This document shows positions 44,901 to 52,612 of a stretch of DNA of 64,000 nucleotides, one piece after another; positions within the stretch are counted from its first letter, which is position 1; the number at the start of each line of letters is the position of its first letter. The notes under the pieces are model-generated. The model was not told the DNA's origin. It searched no databases and worked only from the letters and a program-made list of their open reading frames with translations. The stretch spans positions 2,294,001 through 2,358,000 of the forward strand of contig NZ_JAPEMU010000001.1 in the NCBI RefSeq assembly GCF_026342405.1. The letters are read 5' to 3'. The DNA is from Kitasatospora sp. NBC_00240 (lineage in GTDB: Bacteria > Actinomycetota > Actinomycetes > Streptomycetales > Streptomycetaceae). The translations under genes and the position numbers were made by a program.

Positions 44901-45279
44901 GGGGTCCTCGGTCGGGAAATGCCAGGCGCGGACAAGGATCGGTTTCGGGCAGGCAGGGCCGCCGGAGGACCCGGCCGCGGGATTTGCGAGAGCCTACTAC
45001 GCCCTGACCATTCGTTCGAGGGTCGAACCGGTCGTTGACAGGCGGTTGTCCGTATGATCCGCTAAGTCCGATTGGCGCCCTCGGTGCGCGCCCGGCCGCC
45101 GACCGCTCAGGCACTTTCCTCATCGGTAGGTGCCGATCTCGTCCCATGACCGCTACAGCCCTGGGCAGTGACACGGCAATCCGATACCTTCGCTCCCACC
45201 TGCCCGTCCCACAGCGCCGCCGCACCGGACGCCCGCTCGGGCCCCGGCAGGCGAAGCCGTCACGGAAATCGGGGGGAAC
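44901..45279. promoter_or_regulatory. 379-bp divergent region between cvnA and the acyl-CoA ligase
   Basis: No gene is supported. A TTGACA hexamer at 45035-45040 faces the ligase gene, with TATGAT at 45053-45058 (short 12-base spacing), so the promoter call is tentative. TTCGA-GGG-TCGAA at 45015-45027 is a short inverted repeat beside it. GGGGGGAAC precedes the ligase GTG. Confidence 0.4.
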
Positions 45280-47106
45280 GTGCGCGAGTCCATCAGCACC
45301 GCCGCGCCCGCCACCGCCGCCGGCGGCCTCGCCGACTCGCTCTACGACGCCGCCGAACGCACCCCCGGACTGATCCAGCTGGCCCGCCGCGAGGCCGGCT
45401 CCGAGCAGTGGCACGAGGTCACCGCCGCCGACTTCCGCGACCAGGTGCTCGCCCTCGCCAAGGGCCTGCTCACCCGCGGCGTGCGGTACGGCGACCGGGT
45501 CGCCCTGATGTCCCGGACCCGCTACGAGTGGACCCTCTTCGACTACGCGCTCTGGTCGATCGGCGCGATCTCCGTCCCGGTCTACCCCACCTCGGCCGCC
45601 GAGCAGGTCCGCTGGATCCTCGCCGAGACGCAGGCGGTGGCCTGCGTGGTGGAGGACGAGGACCACGCGATGACCGTCGGCGCGGTCTGCGACGCGCTGC
45701 CCGACCTGAACGGGATCTGGCAGCTCGACCAGGACTGCGTACGGGCCATCACCGAGGACGGCCGCGGCGTGCCCGACTCCCTGGTGCACCGCCAGCGCCT
45801 CGGCGTCACCCCCGACACCATCGCCACCGTCATCTACACCTCGGGCACCACCGGCCGCCCCAAGGGCTGCCTGCTCACTCATGGCAACCTGGCCGTCGAG
45901 GCCGACACCCTGCTCGACGGCTGGCACGAGGTCTTCCACGACTCCGGCTCCGAACCGCCCTCCACCCTGCTCTTCCTCCCGATGGCCCACGTGTACGGGC
46001 GGGTCGCGCAGATCGCGGCCGTCCGCGGCGGCATCCGGCTCGGGCACCTGGCGGAGATCAGCACCGACGCCCTGCTGCCCGCGCTGGCCGGCTACCGGCC
46101 CAGCGTCCTGATCGCCGTGCCCTACATGCTGGAGAAGATCTACCAGCAGGCCCGGCGGGCGGCCGAGGAGGCCGGCCGGTCCGAACTCTTCGAGCAGGCC
46201 GCCCGGGTGGCCGTCGAATGGGCCGCCGCCCGGGAGCAGAAGGCGCTCGGGCACGGACCGGGGCCGGGCCCCCGGCTGCGGCTGCGGCACGCCGCCTACG
46301 ACCGGACGGTCTACCAGCGGCTGCGGGCGGTGCTCGGCGGCCGGGTCCGCAACCTGATGTCGGGAGGGTCCACCCTCAGCCGCGACCTCGGACTCTTCTT
46401 CGCCGGCGCCGGGATGACCCTCTACGAGGGCTACGGCCTGACCGAGACCTCCGCGGCGGTCACCGCCAACCCGCCCGGCCGGGCCAAGTTCGGCACGGTG
46501 GGGCTCCCGCTGCCCGGCGCCGCGGTCTCGATCGCCGACGACGGCGAGGTGTGGGTGCGCGGCCCGATGGTGTTCGGCGGCTACCTCAACCACCCGCGAT
46601 GTACCGCCGAGGCGCTCTACGACGGCTGGCTGGCCACCGGGGACCTCGGCCACCTCGACGAGGACGGCTACCTCAGCATCGTCGGCCGCAAGAAGGACCT
46701 GATCGTCACCAGCAGCGGCAAGAACCTCGCGCCGAGCAGCCTGGAGGAGCGGGTCCAGGCCCACCCGCTGGTCTCCCAGTGCCTGGTGGTCGGCGACGAC
46801 CGACCGTACGTCGCGGCGCTGATCACCCTGGACGGGCCCGCCCTGGCGCACTGGCTGAAGACCCACGGCCGCGAGCAGCTGGACGAGTGGGGCATCCTCG
46901 CCGACGAGGAGCTGCACGCCGAGATCCAGCGGGCCGTGGCCGCCGCCAACACCGCCGTCTCCCGGGCCGAGTCGATCCGCGCCTTCCGGCTGCTCCCCCG
47001 CGAGTTCACCCTGGAACTGGGCCTGATGACCCCTTCGCTGAAGCTGCGCCGGGCGGCGATCACCGAGCGGTACGCCGAGGACATCGAGGAGCTGTACTCG
47101 CCCTAG
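45280..47106 (+). CDS. long-chain fatty acid-CoA ligase (AMP-binding)
   Basis: A 608-residue adenylate-forming enzyme that activates long-chain fatty acids to acyl-CoA with ATP. The AMP-binding motif is VIYTSGTTGRPKGCLLTH; others are YEGYGLTETSAAVTAN, the hinge Asp in DGWLATGDLGHLDEDGYLSIVGRKKDLIVTSSGKNLAP, and the catalytic Lys near the end in MTPSLKLRRAA. The length and the C-terminal region match the FACL/FadD15 group of actinomycetes. GTG at 45280 follows GGGGGG. It is divergent from the conservon and is not in an operon; roles in lipid turnover or triacylglycerol synthesis are likely. Confidence 0.93.
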   Translation: MRESISTAAPATAAGGLADSLYDAAERTPGLIQLARREAGSEQWHEVTAADFRDQVLALAKGLLTRGVRYGDRVALMSRTRYEWTLFDYALWSIGAISVPVYPTSAAEQVRWILAETQAVACVVEDEDHAMTVGAVCDALPDLNGIWQLDQDCVRAITEDGRGVPDSLVHRQRLGVTPDTIATVIYTSGTTGRPKGCLLTHGNLAVEADTLLDGWHEVFHDSGSEPPSTLLFLPMAHVYGRVAQIAAVRGGIRLGHLAEISTDALLPALAGYRPSVLIAVPYMLEKIYQQARRAAEEAGRSELFEQAARVAVEWAAAREQKALGHGPGPGPRLRLRHAAYDRTVYQRLRAVLGGRVRNLMSGGSTLSRDLGLFFAGAGMTLYEGYGLTETSAAVTANPPGRAKFGTVGLPLPGAAVSIADDGEVWVRGPMVFGGYLNHPRCTAEALYDGWLATGDLGHLDEDGYLSIVGRKKDLIVTSSGKNLAPSSLEERVQAHPLVSQCLVVGDDRPYVAALITLDGPALAHWLKTHGREQLDEWGILADEELHAEIQRAVAAANTAVSRAESIRAFRLLPREFTLELGLMTPSLKLRRAAITERYAEDIEELYSP

Positions 47107-47215
47107 GTGACCGAACGCCAGATGACCTGTCCCCAGGCGATCGCTCCCCCAGGTGGCCTGTCCCGAGCGGCAGTTCGTGAAAAGCACTGTCTGCGGACCT
47201 TGCGCCGACCCTATC

Positions 47216-47596
47216 GTGATCTTCCATGAGAGACCTTGGACCATCGCCCTGATCGCGGCCGGAGCCGTCGCTCCGGCCGGCGGCGGGTACGCCGCCGGAG
47301 CACGGACGCCCAGTTCCGCGGGGCCGTCCTGCGCCGAGGCGAGCCAACTGGTGAACGGCTTCGTCGAGGAGTGGATCAAGCTCGACAAGGACGATGCCCG
47401 GCGGCTGCTCAAGGCCCGATCGGCGGCCGACGTCATTGTGCAGAACCCTGACTGCTTCTCCTTCAGCTCGAAGGTCCAGGCGCAGTCGGCGGCGGATCGA
47501 CTCGGCCGGAGCGGCAACTCCCTCGCGATCCGGCTCGCCGCGGGGATGGCCGTCTGCGAGGCCACCGGAAGGCAGCCGTTCACCTGCCAGCGATGA
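47216..47596 (+). CDS. small hypothetical protein with N-terminal hydrophobic segment
   Basis: A 126-residue protein of unknown family. Residues about 8-28 (WTIALIAAGAVAPAGGGYAAG) are a weak signal or membrane anchor. The mature part is helical and polar, with three Cys (SCAEAS, NPDCFSF, AVCEATG, plus TCQR at the end making four), which suggests an exported disulfide-bonded domain. GTG at 47216 is the most plausible start, but there is no strong ribosome site and an earlier in-frame ATG at 47153 exists. Two 15-bp near-repeats lie just upstream (47119-47133 and 47150-47164). Confidence 0.5.
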   Translation: MIFHERPWTIALIAAGAVAPAGGGYAAGARTPSSAGPSCAEASQLVNGFVEEWIKLDKDDARRLLKARSAADVIVQNPDCFSFSSKVQAQSAADRLGRSGNSLAIRLAAGMAVCEATGRQPFTCQR

Positions 47597-47756
47597 GCGG
47601 GACCGACCACCCCTGACCGGACACCGGTCACGGACCGGTCCGCTGCCGGCCGACCGCCCACGGTCACCGACCCGACGAGGCCCGTCGTCCGGGGGGCCGG
47701 TCCGGCGGACGGACGCACAGGCCGACGGACGGGCGGACGGCCGGGCGGACGGCCGG

Positions 47757-48533
47757 TCAGTCCGGCCGGCGGGCGGTGCCCGGGCCGAAGCGGCGGCCCT
47801 GCGGGGCCCGGCGGCGGTGCTCCCCGCGCAGTACCAGGGCCGGCCCGTCCTCGCCGTACGCGCCGCAGGCCGTGGCGGACCACGGCGACCACTGCTGCGG
47901 GACGGTGTAGTACGGCACCAGCACGCCCGGCGAGCGGCGCCCGGCGGCGCCGGCCGGGAGCAGTGCCGGCAGGACGTCCGGGAGTTGCCCCGCGAGGATC
48001 GCCCGGCGGCAGGCGGCGCAGGCGGGCCTGCGGTCGGCCGCCGCCTCCCGGGCCCCCGTCCGGGGACGCCGGCGGGCCCGGTTCGACTGCTTGGGCGGGG
48101 CGCCCGGCACGGCGCCGTGCAGCGGGTTGTAGAAGCAGCGCAGCACCGGCGGGCCGGGCCGGCGGCCGGCGTGCGCGGCGTGGGCGGCGGCGAGCCGCTC
48201 CACGGCCCGCTCGGCCAGCACCACCGCCGCCGTCAGGTCGGGCAGGTCGGCCGCCTCGTCCAGCAGCTTCCCGGCGGCCTGGTAGGCGTCCAGCGCCCAG
48301 AGGTAGTCCCGCCGGGCCGCGCCCTCCTCGGGCGGCAGGTCCAGCTCGGCGGCCCGGAAGACCTCGCCCGCCGTCGCGACCCGCTCCGCGGCGAACCCCG
48401 CCAGCCGCTCCCGGAGCACCTCCCACTCGCGGAGCGCCAGCTCCTGCCGTTCCTTGGCGACGCGCCCGCCGCGCACCGGGCGCTCCTCCGCGCGGCCGCT
48501 CAGCAGGCCGATGAACCACCAGCGGCGGAACAC
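47757..48533 (-). CDS. hypothetical protein with CxxC pair
   Basis: A 258-residue protein without a recognised function. The N-terminus MFRRWWFIGLLSGR could lie at a membrane. Residues 25-115 are predicted helical and coiled (KERQELALREWEVLRERLAGFAAERVATAGEVFRAAEL). The middle has VLRCFYNPLHG and RRPACAACRRAILAGQLPDVL, which together may bind a metal, and a short VLVPYYTVPQQWSPWSATACGAYG segment follows. Homologues occur in Streptomyces, judging by composition and motif style, but I cannot assign a family. Third-position G/C is typical, so it is a real gene. Confidence 0.65.
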   Translation of the reverse strand: MFRRWWFIGLLSGRAEERPVRGGRVAKERQELALREWEVLRERLAGFAAERVATAGEVFRAAELDLPPEEGAARRDYLWALDAYQAAGKLLDEAADLPDLTAAVVLAERAVERLAAAHAAHAGRRPGPPVLRCFYNPLHGAVPGAPPKQSNRARRRPRTGAREAAADRRPACAACRRAILAGQLPDVLPALLPAGAAGRRSPGVLVPYYTVPQQWSPWSATACGAYGEDGPALVLRGEHRRRAPQGRRFGPGTARRPD

Positions 48534-48803
48534 CCTGACCTCCTACGGGACGACGTCCCCTCATTCTCCGCCTGCGGACCGGCCGGTGGAAGCACCGGGG
48601 GCCCGTTGATCCGTTCCGGCCGGCGGGCGGCCCTCCCGCCCGGCACCCGATCACGCCGTGCGTCCGGCTCTTGACTGACCGTCTGGTCCAGTCCATTGTT
48701 TGCCACGGCCTGAGTGCGGCACGCCACGGCTCCCACCCCTCGGGGAGCGTCCCCCTGTTACGCGCGCCCCTTCCGGGCGCATCCCCCACACAGGAGAACT
48801 CCG

Positions 48804-49925
48804 GTGTCCAGACCCCTGCGTCGTCTCGCGGCGTGCGCCGCGAGCGCGGCCGTCGCCGCCCTCGCACTCGCGGCGCCCGCCGCCCAGGCCTCGGCCGAGC
48901 CCGCCCCCACCGTCAACCTGGCCACCAACCCGGGCTTCGAGATCCCGGCCCTCCCGCTCGCCGACTGGGGCGCGGTCCCCGGCTGGAGCTGCGGCGCCGG
49001 TGAGGCCACCGTATCCGCCGGGCAGGCGCACACCGGCGACTCCGCGCTGTCCGTCGTCCCGGCCACCGGCGACTCCACCGGTGAGTGCGCCCAGACCGTC
49101 TCGGTGCTTCCCGGTACCACGTACACGGTCTCCGCCTGGGTCCGCGGCGCGTACGTGTTCCTCGGCGCGACCGGGACCGGCCACGACGTGGCGCCGTCCT
49201 GGGTGGAGAACACCGGCGGCCAGTGGCAGCGGCTGACCACCACCTTCACCACCGGCGCCGACGCCTCCTCGGTCCGGCTCTACCTGCACGGCTGGTACGG
49301 CCAGGGCCCGTTCGGGGCGGACGACGTACAGGTCGACGGCCCGGCGCCGGCTCCCGCCCGGGCCACCTGGAACGTGCCGACCAGCGACAACGTGGTCTTC
49401 TTCACCATCGACGACGGCTGGCAGCGCACTCCGGAGGCGGAGCAGTTCATCACCGCGAACAAGCTGCCGATCACGGCGTTCCCGCTGCCGATGCCGTCCG
49501 GCTTCGAGCCCGACTTCTTCAAGCGGGTGACCGCCGTACCGGGCTCCTCGGTGCAGAACCACACCGTCTCGCACCGGGACCTGACCACGCTCCCGCTCGC
49601 CGAGCAGCAGGCCGAGATCTGCGACGCCCGGGACGCGGCCGCCCGCGTCTACGGGACACCCACCACGGTGTTCCGCCCGCCCTACCTCGCCTGGAACGCC
49701 GACACCCTGCAGGCCGCCGCCAACTGCGGCATCCGCACCGTCGTGACGGCGACCGCGGACTTCAGCTGGGGTGCCTCCAACGTCTGGCACGGCGGGCCGC
49801 TGCAGGCCGGTGACGTGGTGCTGATGCACTTCACGGACACCCTCGCGGGGGACCTGCAGCGGGCCCTGGCGGCGGCTCAGGCCGCCGGCCTGCGGCCGGC
49901 CGGACTCACCGAGTACCTGCACTGA
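48804..49925 (+). CDS. secreted polysaccharide deacetylase (CE4/NodB) with carbohydrate-binding module
   Basis: A 373-residue exported enzyme. The signal peptide ends near AQA (residue 29). Residues about 38-180 form a beta-sandwich carbohydrate-binding domain (TNLATNPGFEIP-type start, GQWQRLTTTFTTGADASSVRLYLHGW). The C-terminal 190 residues are a NodB domain: FTIDDGW (Asp-Asp), NHTVSHRD (H-x3-H metal site) and RPPYLAWN (motif 3), followed by LMHFTDTLAGDLQRAL. It should remove acetyl groups from chitin, peptidoglycan or xylan; the substrate is not decided by sequence. GTG at 48804 has CAGGAGA upstream. A strong hairpin follows the stop. Confidence 0.92.
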   Translation: MSRPLRRLAACAASAAVAALALAAPAAQASAEPAPTVNLATNPGFEIPALPLADWGAVPGWSCGAGEATVSAGQAHTGDSALSVVPATGDSTGECAQTVSVLPGTTYTVSAWVRGAYVFLGATGTGHDVAPSWVENTGGQWQRLTTTFTTGADASSVRLYLHGWYGQGPFGADDVQVDGPAPAPARATWNVPTSDNVVFFTIDDGWQRTPEAEQFITANKLPITAFPLPMPSGFEPDFFKRVTAVPGSSVQNHTVSHRDLTTLPLAEQQAEICDARDAAARVYGTPTTVFRPPYLAWNADTLQAAANCGIRTVVTATADFSWGASNVWHGGPLQAGDVVLMHFTDTLAGDLQRALAAAQAAGLRPAGLTEYLH

Positions 49926-49927
49926 CG

Positions 49928-49960
49928 GCGGGCGGCCGCCCGCACCGGGAGGCCGCCCGC
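49928..49960 (+). terminator. terminator after the deacetylase gene
   Basis: 10-bp arms GCGGGCGGCC (49928-49937) and GGCCGCCCGC (49951-49960), 13-base loop, followed by TTCGT. It begins 2 bases after the stop codon. Confidence 0.75.
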
Positions 49961-50117
49961 TTCGTGCCCCGGCCCCCGTCGGCGCGTTCCTCCGCGGAGG
50001 GACGGCCGGCGGGGGCCGGATCGTGCAACGGCCGGCCTGTCGGCCGGTCGGACCTTCTTCACGGCAGGCCCTGACGGGCGGGCCGGATCGGGCCGCGGCC
50101 GGTCAGGTCACGCCGGG

Positions 50118-50915
50118 TCAGGCCGCGGCGGAGAACACCGGGAGGTAGCCCCCGGACTGGCCGGCCGCCTTCGGGTGGTAGCTCTCGTCGACCGGGAGCA
50201 CCGTGCTGTTCAGCCACACCGTCCCGCCGGAGCAGATCTCGTGGCCGGTGAACGCGCTCCGCACGTCGGCGTAGCTGAAGCCGGCGTTCGCCGCCCGCTT
50301 GGCGGTCACGTCGGCCAGGGTGTCCGCCGCACTGTTGATGGCTGCCCGCTTGGTGTCCCCGATCCCGAAGATGCAGCTGCCGCCGATCTTGTAGAGGTGC
50401 GGGTAGCCGAGCACGACCACGTGGGCGTTGGGCGCCTTGGCGTGGATCTGGGCGTAGACGTTGTCGAGCTGGGCCGGCAGCGTGTTTGTCGCGTAGCTCT
50501 TGGCGGCGGCCACCGCGGCCAGGCAGGCCGTGTCATCGTCGAGCACGCAGGTCTGCATGGTGCTGGCGAAGCCCGCGTCGTTGCCGCCGATGCTGATACT
50601 GACCAGCGTGGTGTTCGCGTCCAGGACGGACAGCTGGTTGTTCAGCACGTCACCGGTTCTGGCGCCCGAGCAGGCGACGAACGCGAAGGCCGACGGCGCG
50701 TGGGCGTTCTTCCAGAGGTAGGGGTACGAGTTGGTGCTGCGCTTGCAGCTACCGCTCTCGCTCGTGTAGCTGCCGGCCCCTACGCCGGCGGAGTAGGAGT
50801 CGCCGAGGGCGGCGTAGCGCACCCCCGCGGCACTGGCGGGTGAGGCCACGAAAAGACTGGCCAGGGTGAGGAGAATCGCCAGTGTGGCGACGGACATTGC
50901 ACGAGCGGGGCGCAT
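50118..50915 (-). CDS. secreted SGNH-family lipase/esterase
   Basis: A 265-residue exported lipase of the Streptomyces SGNH type. The signal peptide ends ASA near residue 29. The SGNH blocks are visible: ALGDSYSAGVGAG (nucleophile Ser), the Gly region of ACSGARTGDV, SIGGNDAGF (oxyanion Asn) and VDESYHPKAAGQ with the Asp/His pair. Six Cys residues fit the three disulfides known for this group. It should hydrolyse long-chain acyl esters outside the cell. ATG at 50915 has GGAGG upstream. Confidence 0.94.
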   Translation of the reverse strand: MRPARAMSVATLAILLTLASLFVASPASAAGVRYAALGDSYSAGVGAGSYTSESGSCKRSTNSYPYLWKNAHAPSAFAFVACSGARTGDVLNNQLSVLDANTTLVSISIGGNDAGFASTMQTCVLDDDTACLAAVAAAKSYATNTLPAQLDNVYAQIHAKAPNAHVVVLGYPHLYKIGGSCIFGIGDTKRAAINSAADTLADVTAKRAANAGFSYADVRSAFTGHEICSGGTVWLNSTVLPVDESYHPKAAGQSGGYLPVFSAAA

Positions 50916-51517
50916 GGCACCTCCACGTGAGTGACAAGGGTCACAGTTGTGATACCAGGCGGTAGTGTTCAGTGGAAGCGGTCATGCCAAAGATATTGAC
51001 GGTCCGTCTCATGGCCATTCGGTGAACTGGGCCACCCGGCAGGGGAGATGCCCTGCTCAGAGCCACCGACCAAGGCGGTCGGGCCGGACGGCGCGTCGGA
51101 CCGGGCCCGCCCGGCGGCCCGCCCGGAACCCGAACTCCCGGTCGTCACCCGGACGGAAGAGCGGTTCCTCGGCAGGCGGCCGACAGGCCGAGCGGCCCGG
51201 GAAGCCGGACGAGGCGCCCGGGCGACGGGGCGGGCGAGGGGGTCGAAGGGCACCCGCGCGGGCGGGCCGAGCGGAGTACGGGTGGGAGTGCGGGCCCGTC
51301 GGGTGCGGACCGGCGCGGTGCGGGCCGGTCCGGTGCGGGCCCGTCGGGTGCTGGCCGGTCCGGTGCGGTGCGGGCCGGCGCGGGCCGGTCGGGCCGGTGC
51401 GGGCCGGCACGCCTTCCACTCGGGCCCGGGCCCCGGGTGCTGTCCGGACGTCAGGTGCCGCGGCATCGGCCGACGCTCAGCACACCGGCAGGTGCTCGGG
51501 GCCGGTCGGGCCGGGGC
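50916..51517. repeat. 602-bp intergenic region with degenerate 15-bp GC repeats
   Basis: No gene is supported. The part near 50916-51030 is relatively AT-rich and carries the lipase promoter. From about 51281 to 51412 there is a run of imperfect repeats of about 15 bp built on GGTGCGGGCCGGTCC, which gives artificial open frames of repeating GPHRTG or CGPVR peptides on either strand. The rest shows only the upstream flank of the lipase gene and the downstream flank of the NUDIX gene. Confidence 0.7.
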
Positions 51518-52126
51518 TCAGCCGCCGAGCGGGAAGACCGGGCCGCCGAGGACGGGCAGCTCCTCGATCGTCTCGTTGGCGGCCGTGGGGACACCGAACT
51601 GCGCGGCGGCCACCGCGACCGCGGCACGCGCCTGGCGCAGACCGGTCGGACCCCAGCCGAGCAGCTCCACCGCGAGGCCCGGCGCGACCAGCAGGCGCCG
51701 GTAGTGCCGCCCGGAGGCGGGGTCGGGTGCGGTCGGCCCGACGGCACGCAGCGCCGCCGCCATCCGGACCCGCGCGCACTCGTGCCCGCCGTTCGCGGAC
51801 CCGACCCGGTCGTAGAGGTAGCCCAGGTAGTGCGGCGGGCCGATCACGGCCTGCGCCTCCTCGCCCGCCTCCCGGGCCAGCGCCGTCGCCGGGTCGCCGT
51901 CGTCCTCGGGCTCCAGCGAGCCGCCGGGCAGGCTGACGATGCCGTCCCGGGGGTTCACCAGCGTCAGCACCCGGCCGTCCGGCGCGAACAGCCAGCCCCA
52001 GGACTGCTTGACGGGCAGCCCGGGCGGCACCGACTCGCCCGGCCGCCAGGGCCAGCCGGCGGGGGGCCGGCGCCGTACGCGACCGAGCAGGTCGGCGATC
52101 TCCACGCTGTACTCGATGCGGCCCAT
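51518..52126 (-). CDS. divergent NUDIX hydrolase
   Basis: A 202-residue NUDIX-like protein. The strand SWGWLFAPDGRVLTLVNPRDGIVSLPGG precedes a box that reads GGSLEPEDDGDPATALAREAGEEAQ: the REAGEEA core is present, but an extra two residues between the first Gly-rich turn and the helix break the strict GX5E spacing. Activity may therefore be altered. An N-terminal helix (IEYSVEIADLLGRVRRR) and a C-terminal helical part (LRQARAAVAVAAAQFG) flank it. ATG at 52126 has GGAGGGGGGA upstream. The substrate is unknown. Confidence 0.75.
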   Translation of the reverse strand: MGRIEYSVEIADLLGRVRRRPPAGWPWRPGESVPPGLPVKQSWGWLFAPDGRVLTLVNPRDGIVSLPGGSLEPEDDGDPATALAREAGEEAQAVIGPPHYLGYLYDRVGSANGGHECARVRMAAALRAVGPTAPDPASGRHYRRLLVAPGLAVELLGWGPTGLRQARAAVAVAAAQFGVPTAANETIEELPVLGGPVFPLGG

Positions 52127-52612
52127 TCGTCCCCCCTCCGGTGCCGGGGCCCGCCGCGCGGCCGGCTGCCGGCGGGCGGCCCGGTCTGCTGCATGGCCTG
52201 CGGAGCGGGCGGGGTGGGGCCGCCGCGCGCTCCGACTGTTGATCTTCCACGAATCTTCCCCGAACAGGCGGTCGATGAACAGCCCCCGGCTCCCGCGTGG
52301 CGTACGCGCCACTCCACTGCCCGGCCACCCTGGCGCCACGTCCAGGACACCTGGGCGCCCCCGACCCGCAGGACGACGACCGGCTCGTACTGCGACGACC
52401 CGCCCGGCAGGGCCCGGACCACCGCGCACGGGACGGCGAGCACGGACGGCCGGGGGCGGCCCGCGAGCACGGACCGCGAGCACGGACCGCGAGCACGGAC
52501 CGCCGCGGGGGCGACCGGGCGAGGGCAGCCCGGGGTGCCCGGGCGCCCGTCGCGGACCCCCGGGCCGCGCCGAGCACCGGCCCCCGGTGCTCGGCCTGCT
52601 GCGGACCCCGAC
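52127..52612. repeat. 486-bp intergenic region with three 13-bp tandem repeats
   Basis: No gene is supported. CGCGAGCACGGAC is repeated exactly at 52462-52474, 52475-52487 and 52488-52500, with a further partial copy at about 52437-52448. The part next to 52126 holds the NUDIX promoter; the tandem repeats lie just downstream of the gene that ends at 52613. Confidence 0.75.

Noticed and set aside
45035..45058. Consensus promoter TTGACA with TATGAT
   Set aside because: The 12-base spacing is too short for a vegetative promoter, so it is recorded only as tentative in the intergenic entry.
44791..48867. A 1358-codon minus-strand frame over the acyl-CoA ligase and flanking genes
   Set aside because: Runs antisense through several recognised genes and has no folded-domain pattern.
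51057..51419. Frames encoding repeating GPHRTG-type peptides
   Set aside because: Created by a degenerate 15-bp DNA repeat, readable in several frames, with no ribosome site or flanking domain.
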